Assembly (NCBI RefSeq): GCF_006864535.1 | Contig: NZ_QHLL01000007.1 | Span: 1 to 64,000 of the forward strand | Source: Campylobacter sp. MIT 12-8780 | Lineage (GTDB): Bacteria; Campylobacterota; Campylobacteria; Campylobacterales; Campylobacteraceae | Direction: 5' to 3' | Length of the DNA stretch: 64,000 bases | Part shown: in pieces, positions 8,826 through 17,190 of the stretch | Layout: every line of letters starts with the position of its first letter | How positions within the stretch are numbered: the stretch's first letter is position 1 | Notes under the pieces: model-generated | Told to the model about the DNA's origin: nothing | The model's database searches: none | What the model saw: the letters and a program-made list of their open reading frames with translations, nothing else | Program-made: the position numbers and the translations under genes

Positions 8826-9706
8826 TATCTACCCCTTGAAAGTGAAATGATATACTCGCCAACAGCTTCTTTTTGAATATCATTTAAGATATTTGTATTA
8901 AAGCTTGGCATAGTGCCTATAGCACCGGCTTTACCTTTGCTTAAAACCTCAACCACAAAAGCACTTGAGCCATATTGTGTAAGATTAGCAGCCATTACTT
9001 CGCCGTCTATCTTGCCTGTGCCGTCTAATTGATGACAAGCTACACAAGTTGCTTCGTAAAGCTCTTTGCCTTTAGCAACTAAATTTTCATTTTTAGTTGT
9101 CTTAATCGCTGAAATTTCTTTAGCTACATAAGCAGCAATAGCAGGGATATCCTCCTTAGCTATGCCTAAACCCTCAGCTGGTGTCATTTCGCCTAAAGGA
9201 TAATTCATACCCTTTGAGCCTTTTTCAATCACTTCTGCTAAAGCTTCTTCGCTACCCCAAACATTTAAATTTGCCGCCTTGCCATTGATACCATCAGCGG
9301 TAATGCCGTGGCATTGTGAGCATTGCACTAGGAAAAGATTTTGTCCCATAGCGATTTTTTCATCTTGACTAAGATTTTGAAATTTTTCACTAAATTTGGC
9401 ATTGTGAGCTTGCACTTCAGCATTATACTCACCTATCCTTGAATATGATCCAAGAGGGTATCCCCATAAAAAATACCAAATCGTCCAGACTATAGTTAGG
9501 AAAAAAATAAGCATCCAGCCAAAAGGAGCATTGTTTTTTTGCTCACCTATACCATCCCAATTATGCTCCATAAGCTCAACTTCACCTTTTTGAGTCTTCA
9601 TATGAGCAAACATTCTACCCACTACTATAAAAGTAATGGCGATAATGAGTATCGCACCGATAAGCGATAACAAATTTACATTATCTTCTAAATTTAACCA
9701 TTGCAT
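8825..9706 (-). CDS. ccoP: cbb3 cytochrome c oxidase, di-heme subunit CcoP
   Basis: Membrane-anchored di-heme cytochrome c that hands electrons to CcoO/CcoN. The 293-residue protein has two N-terminal membrane spans (about 13-30 and 62-82), then two c-type heme motifs: CSQCH at 129-133 and CVACH at 221-225. Downstream methionines in EMTP and TMPS contexts are likely axial ligands. It overlaps ccoQ by one base. Confidence 0.96.
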   Translation of the reverse strand: MQWLNLEDNVNLLSLIGAILIIAITFIVVGRMFAHMKTQKGEVELMEHNWDGIGEQKNNAPFGWMLIFFLTIVWTIWYFLWGYPLGSYSRIGEYNAEVQAHNAKFSEKFQNLSQDEKIAMGQNLFLVQCSQCHGITADGINGKAANLNVWGSEEALAEVIEKGSKGMNYPLGEMTPAEGLGIAKEDIPAIAAYVAKEISAIKTTKNENLVAKGKELYEATCVACHQLDGTGKIDGEVMAANLTQYGSSAFVVEVLSKGKAGAIGTMPSFNTNILNDIQKEAVGEYIISLSRGR

Positions 9707-9936
9707 TACGCACTCCTTTTTTCTTCAACAACAGCGTCATCTAATCCATCTTTAAGGGCTAAATCGGCGTATTTTTCGTAATTTCTTTCGCCTTTTTTTT
9801 CTACCCTATAAAGATGAATCCAATACGCATATAAAACAACCACCATAAAAACAACCAAAAAGAAGAAGCCATAGCCTTGAAAAGCTTCCCATTGTTCGTA
9901 GGTAATAGAGCTTAAAAACTCACTAATGCCTTGCAT
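9706..9936 (-). CDS. ccoQ: cbb3 oxidase small subunit CcoQ
   Basis: A 76-residue protein with a single membrane helix (about 22-43) followed by the short VEKKGERNYEKYADL tail seen in epsilonproteobacterial CcoQ. It lies 6 bases after ccoO and overlaps ccoP. In other bacteria CcoQ stabilises the assembled oxidase. Confidence 0.9.
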   Translation of the reverse strand: MQGISEFLSSITYEQWEAFQGYGFFFLVVFMVVVLYAYWIHLYRVEKKGERNYEKYADLALKDGLDDAVVEEKRSA

Positions 9937-9942
9937 ACCAAA

Positions 9943-10608
9943 CTACTTTAAGCTGTTAAGATAAGCTATTAGAGCAACTATTTCTTTAATCTCGCCTCGT
10001 TCAAAGGCAGCTTTTACTTCAGGATCTTTCATTTGCTCGACTATAGCTGCAGCTTCAGCTTTTACTTCAGCTTGTGCTTCTTCATAAGTTCCAAGTTTAG
10101 TTTGTCCTTCTTTATCATAAGGCACATTAAAGACTTTTTTACTTGTCAAAGCTGAAGCATAGGCTGTTTCTATATCAGCTGTCTTTTTAAACATATGTTT
10201 GTATGCTGGCATTATAGAAGTTGGCACAACTGAAGTTGGCTCAAACATATGATTTTCATGCCAATCAGCAGTTCTATAATCGCCCACTCTAGCTAAATCA
10301 GGTCCTGTTCTTTTTGAACCCCACAAAAATGGTCTATCATAAGCAAATTCGCCACTCACTGAATACATACCATAGCGATCTGTTTCGCTTTTAAATGGAC
10401 GGATAAGTTGTGAATGGCAAGCATTACAGCTTTCGTTGATATACACTTGTCTTCCAGCAAGTTGTAAAACACTATAAGGTTTTTTGCTATCAAGCGGACG
10501 TGCGTTGTTTGCAAAGTCCGGTAAAACCTCGATCACCCCAGCATAAGCAATAACTACAAAAACCGCTACTGCAAAAAAGAATGGATTTTTTTCTAAGAAA
10601 CTAAACAT
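9943..10608 (-). CDS. ccoO: cbb3 oxidase mono-heme subunit CcoO
   Basis: A 221-residue membrane-anchored cytochrome c with an N-terminal span (about 10-30). A single heme site CNACH lies at 61-65, with the conserved SQLIRPF block after it. The GPDLARVG motif and the SIMPAYKHMF segment (probable methionine ligand) match CcoO. It lies 9 bases downstream of ccoN. Confidence 0.97.
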   Translation of the reverse strand: MFSFLEKNPFFFAVAVFVVIAYAGVIEVLPDFANNARPLDSKKPYSVLQLAGRQVYINESCNACHSQLIRPFKSETDRYGMYSVSGEFAYDRPFLWGSKRTGPDLARVGDYRTADWHENHMFEPTSVVPTSIMPAYKHMFKKTADIETAYASALTSKKVFNVPYDKEGQTKLGTYEEAQAEVKAEAAAIVEQMKDPEVKAAFERGEIKEIVALIAYLNSLK

Positions 10609-10617
10609 TTTCTCTCC

Positions 10618-12084
10618 TTAAGCTGCCATAGGCGAAGCATTGGCAGGTTCTTTTTCAAGGGTTTTTCCTGCGACGATTGATTTGTAGATATTGTAAGTAA
10701 ACATGAAAAAGCCTACCAAATAAAGCAAACCACCAACCGCTCTAATCCAATAATAAGGGATAATCGCATCAACCGTATCGATGAAAGTATAAAGTAAGTT
10801 GCCGTATTCATCAGCAGCTCTCCACATCATACCTTGAGTGATACCTGCTATCCACATAGAAGCAAAATAAAGCACTATACCAGTTGTTTGTATCCAAAAC
10901 TGCATTTCCATTAAAGATTTGCTATAAAGCTCCCTTTTAAACACGCGTGGAGTCATATGATAAAGTGCTGCCATAGTCATAAATCCAACCCAGCCAAGTG
11001 TGCCATCATGCACATGTCCTGGTATCCAGTCTGTAAAGTGCGCTAGAGCATTTACGGATTTGATTGAAAGTATAGGACCTTCAAGCGTAGAGAACATATA
11101 AAAAGTTGAAGCTAAAATCATAAATTTAATCAAAGGACTTTCTCTTAATTGCTCCCACTCACCCTTCATAGTAAGAAGTATGTTAATAGCTGAACCCCAG
11201 CTAGGCAAAATAAGCACTACAGAAAAAACAGAACCCATAGTTTGCATCCAATCAGGCACAGTTGAGTAGATAAGATGGTGTCCCCCAGCCCACAAATACA
11301 CAAACATCAAGCCCCAAAATGAAAACAAAGAAAGCTTATAAGAAAAAATAGGCTGTCCGCTTTCTTTTGGCAAGAAATAATAAATTTGAGCGATAATCCC
11401 AACGGTAAAAACAAAAGCCACGGCATTATGCCCATACCACCACTGCACCAAAGCATCATTTGTGCCAGCATACATAGAAATAGAATGCCACCAATTACCA
11501 AGTCCGGTTACAAAGTAGGTAGGAACAGCCATATTGTTGAAAAGATAAAGCATAGCAATACCTAAAAAAGTCGCTATATAATACCAAAGTGAAATATAAA
11601 GCGTTTTTTCACGGCGAATTCCAATAAGTCCAAAAATGCTTACTCCCCAAAGCACCCAAACTAAAACCACAAGTATATCAAGGGGCCATTCAAGTTCAGC
11701 GTATTCTTTAGAAGTAGAAACTCCAGCAAAAAGTGTAATTACAGCAATAACCATTAAAAGCATATAAAGCCAAAAATGAAGCTTACCAACAACCATTAAG
11801 AATTTTGACTCAGCCATACTTACCTTAAGAACCCTTTGCCCTATATAATACCAGGTTGCCCAAATTCCAGAAAGCATAAAGCCAAAGATAACTCCTGAGG
11901 TATGAAGAGGACGAAGCCTTGAAAAGGTGCCGTATTCGCCTGCAAGATAATTTAAGTCCGGATATGCCATTTGAAAGGCTATGAGCGTGCCTATTGCCAT
12001 ACCCACTATACCAAACAAAATGGTAGAGAACATAAAGTATCTTGCAACCGTATAATCATAGTTTAATGCATTACTCGGGTGCAT
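10618..12084 (-). CDS. ccoN: cbb3 oxidase catalytic subunit CcoN
   Basis: Heme-copper oxidase subunit I of the cbb3 type, which reduces oxygen to water with very high affinity, as suits a microaerophile. The 488-residue protein has about 12 membrane spans. Conserved histidines appear in LHTSGVIFGF (low-spin heme), WWYGHNAVAF (CuB), GGHHLIYS and IPGHVHDGTLGW. It heads a compact run of ten genes. A TATAAT box lies about 33 bases upstream. Confidence 0.98.
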   Translation of the reverse strand: MHPSNALNYDYTVARYFMFSTILFGIVGMAIGTLIAFQMAYPDLNYLAGEYGTFSRLRPLHTSGVIFGFMLSGIWATWYYIGQRVLKVSMAESKFLMVVGKLHFWLYMLLMVIAVITLFAGVSTSKEYAELEWPLDILVVLVWVLWGVSIFGLIGIRREKTLYISLWYYIATFLGIAMLYLFNNMAVPTYFVTGLGNWWHSISMYAGTNDALVQWWYGHNAVAFVFTVGIIAQIYYFLPKESGQPIFSYKLSLFSFWGLMFVYLWAGGHHLIYSTVPDWMQTMGSVFSVVLILPSWGSAINILLTMKGEWEQLRESPLIKFMILASTFYMFSTLEGPILSIKSVNALAHFTDWIPGHVHDGTLGWVGFMTMAALYHMTPRVFKRELYSKSLMEMQFWIQTTGIVLYFASMWIAGITQGMMWRAADEYGNLLYTFIDTVDAIIPYYWIRAVGGLLYLVGFFMFTYNIYKSIVAGKTLEKEPANASPMAA

Positions 12085-12116
12085 TGTTACTCCTTAAAAA
12101 TTTGAAATGATATGGT

Positions 12117-12122
12117 ATTATA
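12117..12122 (-). promoter_or_regulatory. Candidate -10 box for the ccoNOQP run
   Basis: TATAAT on the minus strand, 33 bases before the ccoN start. The 253-base intergenic region behind it (12085-12337) is extremely AT-rich and shows no other gene. Confidence 0.5.
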
Positions 12123-12337
12123 GAATAAAAAATATATATTTTTTCTTAACTTTTGTTAATCAATGATTATCTTTTGAAAGTTTTTAATTAATTTTAATAA
12201 TTTATCTTAATTTTATATAACAAAGTATCTTAAAATAAGTATTTATCTTAAATTTTTATATATATTTTTTGCAAATTAAATTCATTATTTTGAGTAAAAA
12301 TGAAATATTTTATAAATTTTTGTAAAAATTTTATTTA

Positions 12338-12988
12338 CTAACGAGAAAATTTCAAAGCAAGATAAAGATAATATACCCCGTAAACAATGATAATGCCATA
12401 AGTAAGATAAAGATAAATTTTGCCTAGTTTTTCATTTAAAAAGCGAGAAAAAAAGTTTAAAAATAGCAAAGCAGGCAGGGTGCAAAGCCCAAAAACAAAC
12501 ATAATAAGAGCCGAATAAAAAAGATTTTTCTGACTCATACTTAAAGCAAGGTAAAAATACACCAAGCCACATGGCACAAAACCATTTAAAAAGCCCAAAA
12601 ACATAGCATTTTTATAGCCTTTAAAATGGAATTTTTTTAACATTTTTTCTCGCAAAAAATGAAAGATAAAATTGCGTTCAAAAAAGGCAAGAAAATTCCC
12701 ACGCACAAACATAGCCAAGCCAAGAAGCACCATAAAAACACCGAGCATAAAAAAAAGTAGGCTTTGAGAAAAATGACTTATCACATTACCAAAGCTTGAA
12801 AACACAAGCCCTAAAAAGATATAAGCAAGTATTCTAAAACTATGATAGGTTAAAGAAAGTAGCAATGGGGATTTTTCTTTTGCATTCAGCCTTAAAAAAG
12901 CAAGATTTAATCCCGAACACATAGCATAACAATGCGTAAAGCTTGAAAGCAAAGCTACGCTAATAAGAGCGAGAAAATCCACACTCAC
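12338..12988 (-). CDS. SafE/DsbD-type membrane protein
   Basis: A 216-residue protein with six predicted membrane helices, usually annotated sulfite exporter TauE/SafE. The N-terminal HCYAMCSG motif (about residues 19-26) and the GLVYFYLALS segment place it nearer the DsbD-like branch. That branch often accompanies cbb3 oxidase and copper or heme handling. It overlaps the carA stop by 4 bases. Transport of sulfite is not supported by anything visible here. Confidence 0.7.
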   Translation of the reverse strand: MSVDFLALISVALLSSFTHCYAMCSGLNLAFLRLNAKEKSPLLLSLTYHSFRILAYIFLGLVFSSFGNVISHFSQSLLFFMLGVFMVLLGLAMFVRGNFLAFFERNFIFHFLREKMLKKFHFKGYKNAMFLGFLNGFVPCGLVYFYLALSMSQKNLFYSALIMFVFGLCTLPALLFLNFFSRFLNEKLGKIYLYLTYGIIIVYGVYYLYLALKFSR

Positions 12989-14103
12989 ATCAAATTCACA
13001 AATTCTTCAAAGATATATTTGCTCTCGTGCGGTCCGCTTGAACTTTCTGGGTGGTGCTGGACTGAGATAATAGGAAATTCTTTATATCTTACGCCTTCTA
13101 CATTGTCTCCAAAAAGATTGCGGTGAGTGATGATAGCCACTTGACAAAGTTCTTCTGGGACATTGTAGTTATGATTTTGTGCGGTGATTTCAACCTTTTT
13201 ATCTTGTAAATTAAGCACAGGATGGTTTGCTCCGTGTTGTCCAAATTTCATCTTATAAGTTTCATAGCCAAAGGCATTGCTTAAAAGCTGGTGTCCTAGA
13301 CAAATTCCTAACATAGGCACCTTGGCTTCAGCTAGCTTTTTGATCTGCTCTATTTCTTGTTTTAAGATTTTAGGCTCACCTGGTCCATTGCTTAAAAATA
13401 CCCCATTGATTTCTTTTTTTTCAAAAAGTGAGATAAGTTCTTCTGCCTTGACATTATAAGGAAAGACTTTAACCTCTAAACCAGCACTGACAAGCTCATT
13501 AAGTATATTTTTTTTCACACCATAGTCAATCACAGCTACTTTTTTACCAGCTTTTTGAGGCAGTTCATAGCTTTGGGTGTGTGCATTCCAAGCTCCTTGC
13601 TTATGTGTATAAGCTTTTTTGGTGCTTACTAGAGCAACTAAGTTTTGTTCTTCTATACGAGCACTTTGCTCAAGTTTAGCTTTAAGCTCCTCTTTGTTTG
13701 AAAGCTCAGTTGAGATGATAGCCCTTAAGTTTCCCTCATCTCGTATAAGCTTCACCAAAGAGCGAGTATCTAGTTCACAAATGCCTATTTTGCCATGTTT
13801 TTTAAGATAGATGCTTAAACTTTCTTTGGCTCTAAAATTTGAAAAGCTTTCATTAAGTTCACGAATGATAATCCCACTTGCAAAAACTTCTTTGCTTTCA
13901 TTATCATCATCATTAGTGCCAACTATGCCAATTTCTGGCATAGAAAAAACGATAAATTGCCCTGCATAGCTTGGATCAGAAATAATTTCTTGATAGCCTG
14001 TCAAAGAAGTATTAAATACGAGCTCACCAAAAAAAGTCCCACCAGCTCCAAAGGCTTTTGCTGTTAAAAAAATATCATTTTCAAGGTAAATATAAGCTTT
14101 CAT
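12985..14103 (-). CDS. carA: Carbamoyl-phosphate synthase small subunit
   Basis: Glutaminase subunit that supplies ammonia to CarB for carbamoyl phosphate, used for arginine and pyrimidines. The N-terminal domain has the LVFNTSLTGYQEIISDPSYAGQ block. The C-terminal class I amidotransferase has nucleophile cysteine in the GICLGHQ motif and the HHPE catalytic pair near the end. The length, 372, is normal. It overlaps the genes on both sides by 4 bases. Confidence 0.97.
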   Translation of the reverse strand: MKAYIYLENDIFLTAKAFGAGGTFFGELVFNTSLTGYQEIISDPSYAGQFIVFSMPEIGIVGTNDDDNESKEVFASGIIIRELNESFSNFRAKESLSIYLKKHGKIGICELDTRSLVKLIRDEGNLRAIISTELSNKEELKAKLEQSARIEEQNLVALVSTKKAYTHKQGAWNAHTQSYELPQKAGKKVAVIDYGVKKNILNELVSAGLEVKVFPYNVKAEELISLFEKKEINGVFLSNGPGEPKILKQEIEQIKKLAEAKVPMLGICLGHQLLSNAFGYETYKMKFGQHGANHPVLNLQDKKVEITAQNHNYNVPEELCQVAIITHRNLFGDNVEGVRYKEFPIISVQHHPESSSGPHESKYIFEEFVNLM

Positions 14104-14651
14104 AGCATACCCTTTTTTTTAAGCTCTTCTTGGTAGAGTTTATCAAAGACGAGCTCATATTCTTCAGAACCCGGTATAAGTTTTCTTTTATAATGGCTGA
14201 TTTTTTCACTCACTTCATCTTCTATGCTCTCATAATTTTTCAAATAATTTTCTATGCTTGAAAAGATAAGATTTTTTACGCGATTTTCAGAAACGCTAAA
14301 ATTAATAAAATCATTTTCTATAAAATCTTGCAAGATAAGATGAGCAAGGTTATTATGCCTATCTTCATTGTTTAAAATCACACCAAATTCGCCTGCAAGC
14401 TTTTTTTTGACAAGCCAAAACATATTTTTTCGATCAACTTGCATAAATTCCATTTCTTCTTCTTGTTCTTCTAAAAGCTCTTTTACGCGTTCATCAAGCT
14501 TTTTTTCTTGCAATAAATCAGCCTCTAAAAGTGCTTTTGCGTTATGATTGAGTTTGTCGATATTGTCTTTAAGCTCGACAAAGCTCGAATTTGAGATATC
14601 TAAGATGATTTTATTGGCTATATAGGGGATATGAGGCATTTTGATACGCAT
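14100..14651 (-). CDS. DUF507 family protein
   Basis: A 183-residue acidic, helical cytoplasmic protein with a glutamate-rich coiled-coil stretch (about 45-75). The family is conserved in epsilonproteobacteria and has no established function. The start is supported by AAAAAGGA seven bases upstream, and a TATAAT box (14682-14687) precedes it. It is the first gene of the DUF507-carA-safE operon. Confidence 0.75.
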   Translation of the reverse strand: MRIKMPHIPYIANKIILDISNSSFVELKDNIDKLNHNAKALLEADLLQEKKLDERVKELLEEQEEEMEFMQVDRKNMFWLVKKKLAGEFGVILNNEDRHNNLAHLILQDFIENDFINFSVSENRVKNLIFSSIENYLKNYESIEDEVSEKISHYKRKLIPGSEEYELVFDKLYQEELKKKGML

Positions 14652-14681
14652 AAATTTTCCTTTTTGTGTTGTTGTGATGAA

Positions 14682-14687
14682 ATTATA
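14682..14687 (-). promoter_or_regulatory. Candidate -10 box for DUF507-carA operon
   Basis: TATAAT on the minus strand, 31 bases before the DUF507 start. The rest of 14688-14886 is AT-rich without recognisable features. Confidence 0.5.
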
Positions 14688-14886
14688 AACTAAAATAAAT
14701 AAAGAAGAATTAAAATAAAGTAAAAATCGAGCAGAAATTTAATAGCTCGTCTATCACTAAAAAAATAAAGAAGAGATAGGATAGTAAAAAAAGAAATTTT
14801 AATTATTATTTACACCACAAAAATAAGCTTTATATTAACTATTATTTTGACTAATCAAGCCTGCTTTGATGATTATTTTTCGTATT

Positions 14887-15879
14887 TTATAAAGACTTAC
14901 TTTTAATTTTTCGTTTTATAATCCTTATTTTAAGAAAATAAAATCTTTTTATATCATTTTCAATTTGCCAGCCAAAATAAGGTTTTTTCCTTGGAGCTTG
15001 TAAAAAAATGAGCGGACAATCTTTAATCTTAAGTTTCGTATTTTCTTGTTTGTATTCGAGCCAAACGCTAAACATCCATTCTGAAAAAAAGCCAAATATT
15101 CTTGCTGTATAGGTATCATAACTTTGAATTGGCACTTTAGGAGCAAGTGTGAAGAGGACGTCAAAAAGCCATTCGCAATACTCAAAATATAAAGTTTTTT
15201 TCATGATCATCATATTTGCCATAGAAGTAGGATACTTACCGCTAAAAACGACTTTATCTAAAGCCTTTTGCATTTGAGGATATTTTTCTTGTATAATTTG
15301 AATACATAGATCAAGTTCATTCATTAAATTTAAATGTTTATAATCGTAATTATCTTTCCACCAAGGATTGAGTTTTATAATATCGTATTGTGGAATGATT
15401 TTATATAAATTTTCATCATCAAGTTTGAATTTTTTTAAAATTTTTGAATTTAAATTATGAGGATAAAAAATAGAGCCTGAAGAAAAACATTGCAAAAGTC
15501 TATATTTAAAGGCTTCAAAAGCAGAAAAGCAAAAAAATCGTCTATAATGAAACAATCCATAATAATCGGCTTCTAGGTTTTTGTAAGCCCAATAAATTGC
15601 AGTAAGTTCACAAAAGTTTGGATTAAAGCTCGAAATTTCTTGAGGAAAATTTTTTAGATCCGAAAGCTCTTGCTCTTTAGAATGTAAGCCCCCCCCCCCA
15701 TGAGAATCTAAAATATCATCATCTCTTAAAAATTTCACATTTTGTTTTTCGCAGCTTTGTTTAAAATCATTCAAAACTTGAGGTTTTGCAATTTTAGCTC
15801 CTACAAAAATAGGTTGTAAAATACTACTAGCTATGAGTGGGGCAACTTTATGGTAGCAAACAAGAATTGTGATATTCAT
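14887..15879 (-). CDS. DUF4422 glycosyltransferase-like protein, phase variable
   Basis: A cytoplasmic protein of about 330 residues. The LTAIYWAYKNLEADYYGLFHYRRF block is the hallmark of DUF4422, a family found with capsule and LOS biosynthesis genes and presumed to be glycosyltransferases. The start is placed at 15879, where GGGAG sits 6 bases upstream; a longer in-frame start exists at 15891. Codons for about residues 60-64 are built from a G11 tract that is currently in frame (ON); one base more or less brings an early stop. It looks like an accessory gene inserted between conserved blocks. Confidence 0.8.
   Translation of the reverse strand: MNITILVCYHKVAPLIASSILQPIFVGAKIAKPQVLNDFKQSCEKQNVKFLRDDDILDSHGGGGLHSKEQELSDLKNFPQEISSFNPNFCELTAIYWAYKNLEADYYGLFHYRRFFCFSAFEAFKYRLLQCFSSGSIFYPHNLNSKILKKFKLDDENLYKIIPQYDIIKLNPWWKDNYDYKHLNLMNELDLCIQIIQEKYPQMQKALDKVVFSGKYPTSMANMMIMKKTLYFEYCEWLFDVLFTLAPKVPIQSYDTYTARIFGFFSEWMFSVWLEYKQENTKLKIKDCPLIFLQAPRKKPYFGWQIENDIKRFYFLKIRIIKRKIKSKSL
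15689..15699 (-). repeat. G11 contingency tract inside the DUF4422 gene
   Basis: Eleven C residues on the plus strand, read as G11 in the coding sense. Gain of one G gives a TAA four codons after the tract; loss of one G gives a stop about 12 codons on. This is the classic Campylobacter slipped-strand on/off switch. Confidence 0.9.
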
Positions 15880-15922
15880 CTTATCTCCCAAAATCTAAAA
15901 ATTTTATCTTTGGTATAGTTTT

Positions 15923-15948
15923 TTCAAGCCACTAAAAAGTGGCTTGAA
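15923..15948. terminator. Hairpin downstream of petC
   Basis: Perfect 11-bp stem (TTCAAGCCACT/AGTGGCTTGAA) with an AAAA loop (T4 on the minus strand), 7 bases past the petC stop. It has no T tail outside the stem on the minus strand, so termination may be inefficient. Confidence 0.55.
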
Positions 15949-15954
15949 GTGGAT

Positions 15955-17190
15955 TTAGTGTAGATTTTCCCACACTTTGCGTTTCCAAAGCACAGCAAAG
16001 ACACTTAAGATCGCAAAGAAAATCATAATGTAAATTCCTAAGCTTTCTCGCTCTTCTTTCTTGCTATCGCCTACTTTTTCAAGGTAAGAAACAACTTGAG
16101 TTTGCGTAGCTTCATTTAGTCCAACTCTTGGCATAGCAGTGCCCGGAAGAAGTTTTTGGGTATTGTTGATGAAATTATGTAAATACTCATCACCTCTTGA
16201 TCGTATCATCATAGAAAGATCAGGTGGGATAGAACCTAAATAGCCTTTTAAGTCCTCTTTTTTTGACGGGCTAGCAAAGCTATCATAACGCATATCATGG
16301 CATCTTCCACAACTTTCTATAAACATATTTTTATCTTTGGCAAAGCTAAGTTCTTTAGCGATTAAAGCGGTTTTCTCGCCTTCTGTTAAGTCTTCAAGCT
16401 TGGCGTATTTTGCGTTGATTTCTTCGCTTGCTTTAGCTTCAAATTCAGTTTGGTATTGTTTGGCTGTATCTTTAAGATAAGCGATCAAATCAGCGATATT
16501 CGCGTTTATTACCTCTGCTTGTTCTCCTGTAGTTTCAGCATTATATGCTGTCATGAGGAAAGTGCCATCTGGGAATTTATGATCTACTTTTAAAGCAAGA
16601 GCTGGATTTAAGATCAAAGCAGCTAAAAACTTCTCATCATAAATAACTCCAGCTGAGCTTAGATCAGGTGGGATTACACCTAAAGCTGAGTCTGTAATCG
16701 CTCCTTCAATCCCAGCTGTTTTAAGCCCATGACATGCGATACAGTTTGACATAAATATTTCCGCACCTTTGCTTGAATCACCTTTTGCAAAGTCTATCTT
16801 TGCAACTTCGCCCCACAAGGCTTTATTTTGTTCTAAGCTTAACTTTGCTTTATCTGCAGCGTTTTGAGCTGAGTTTTGCTTATCATAAGCTGCTTTAAGC
16901 GTAAGAAGTGAGCTTTCATTTTCATCAAGAACAAGCTTGGCTTGAAGTTCTTCAAAAGAAAGGTTTAAGCTCAAGTCTTTCTTTGCTTTTTCAAGTTCAT
17001 TTTGAGCATTTTTTAAGTCTGCTTCTTTTTGAGCTAAAACAAGCTCGGCAAAGCTGATATCTTCTTGCTCGAAGTTAAAATTTGCCGGCGTTGTGTGAGG
17101 TTTTAAAACAGAGTGTGCGTAAGGCTCAACTCCCCAATACACAAGGGCTGTAAAACACGCTACAACTAAAAAGATTTTAAATTCTCTCAT
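15955..17190 (-). CDS. petC: Cytochrome bc1 complex, di-heme cytochrome c subunit PetC
   Basis: The c1-equivalent of the menaquinol-cytochrome c reductase. The 411-residue protein has an N-terminal anchor (about 5-21) and a long coiled-coil-prone stretch (about 45-125). Two heme sites follow, CIACH at 150-154 and CGRCH at 294-298, with a C-terminal membrane helix (about 385-402). A di-heme c subunit replacing c1 is characteristic of epsilonproteobacteria. Methionine ligands are likely in FLMTAYN and TAMPRVG. It overlaps petB by 4 bases. Confidence 0.93.
   Translation of the reverse strand: MREFKIFLVVACFTALVYWGVEPYAHSVLKPHTTPANFNFEQEDISFAELVLAQKEADLKNAQNELEKAKKDLSLNLSFEELQAKLVLDENESSLLTLKAAYDKQNSAQNAADKAKLSLEQNKALWGEVAKIDFAKGDSSKGAEIFMSNCIACHGLKTAGIEGAITDSALGVIPPDLSSAGVIYDEKFLAALILNPALALKVDHKFPDGTFLMTAYNAETTGEQAEVINANIADLIAYLKDTAKQYQTEFEAKASEEINAKYAKLEDLTEGEKTALIAKELSFAKDKNMFIESCGRCHDMRYDSFASPSKKEDLKGYLGSIPPDLSMMIRSRGDEYLHNFINNTQKLLPGTAMPRVGLNEATQTQVVSYLEKVGDSKKEERESLGIYIMIFFAILSVFAVLWKRKVWENLH

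Noticed and set aside
14688-14886. Possible small gene between DUF507 and DUF4422
   Set aside because: Only short, low-complexity AT-rich frames without a ribosome site on either strand.
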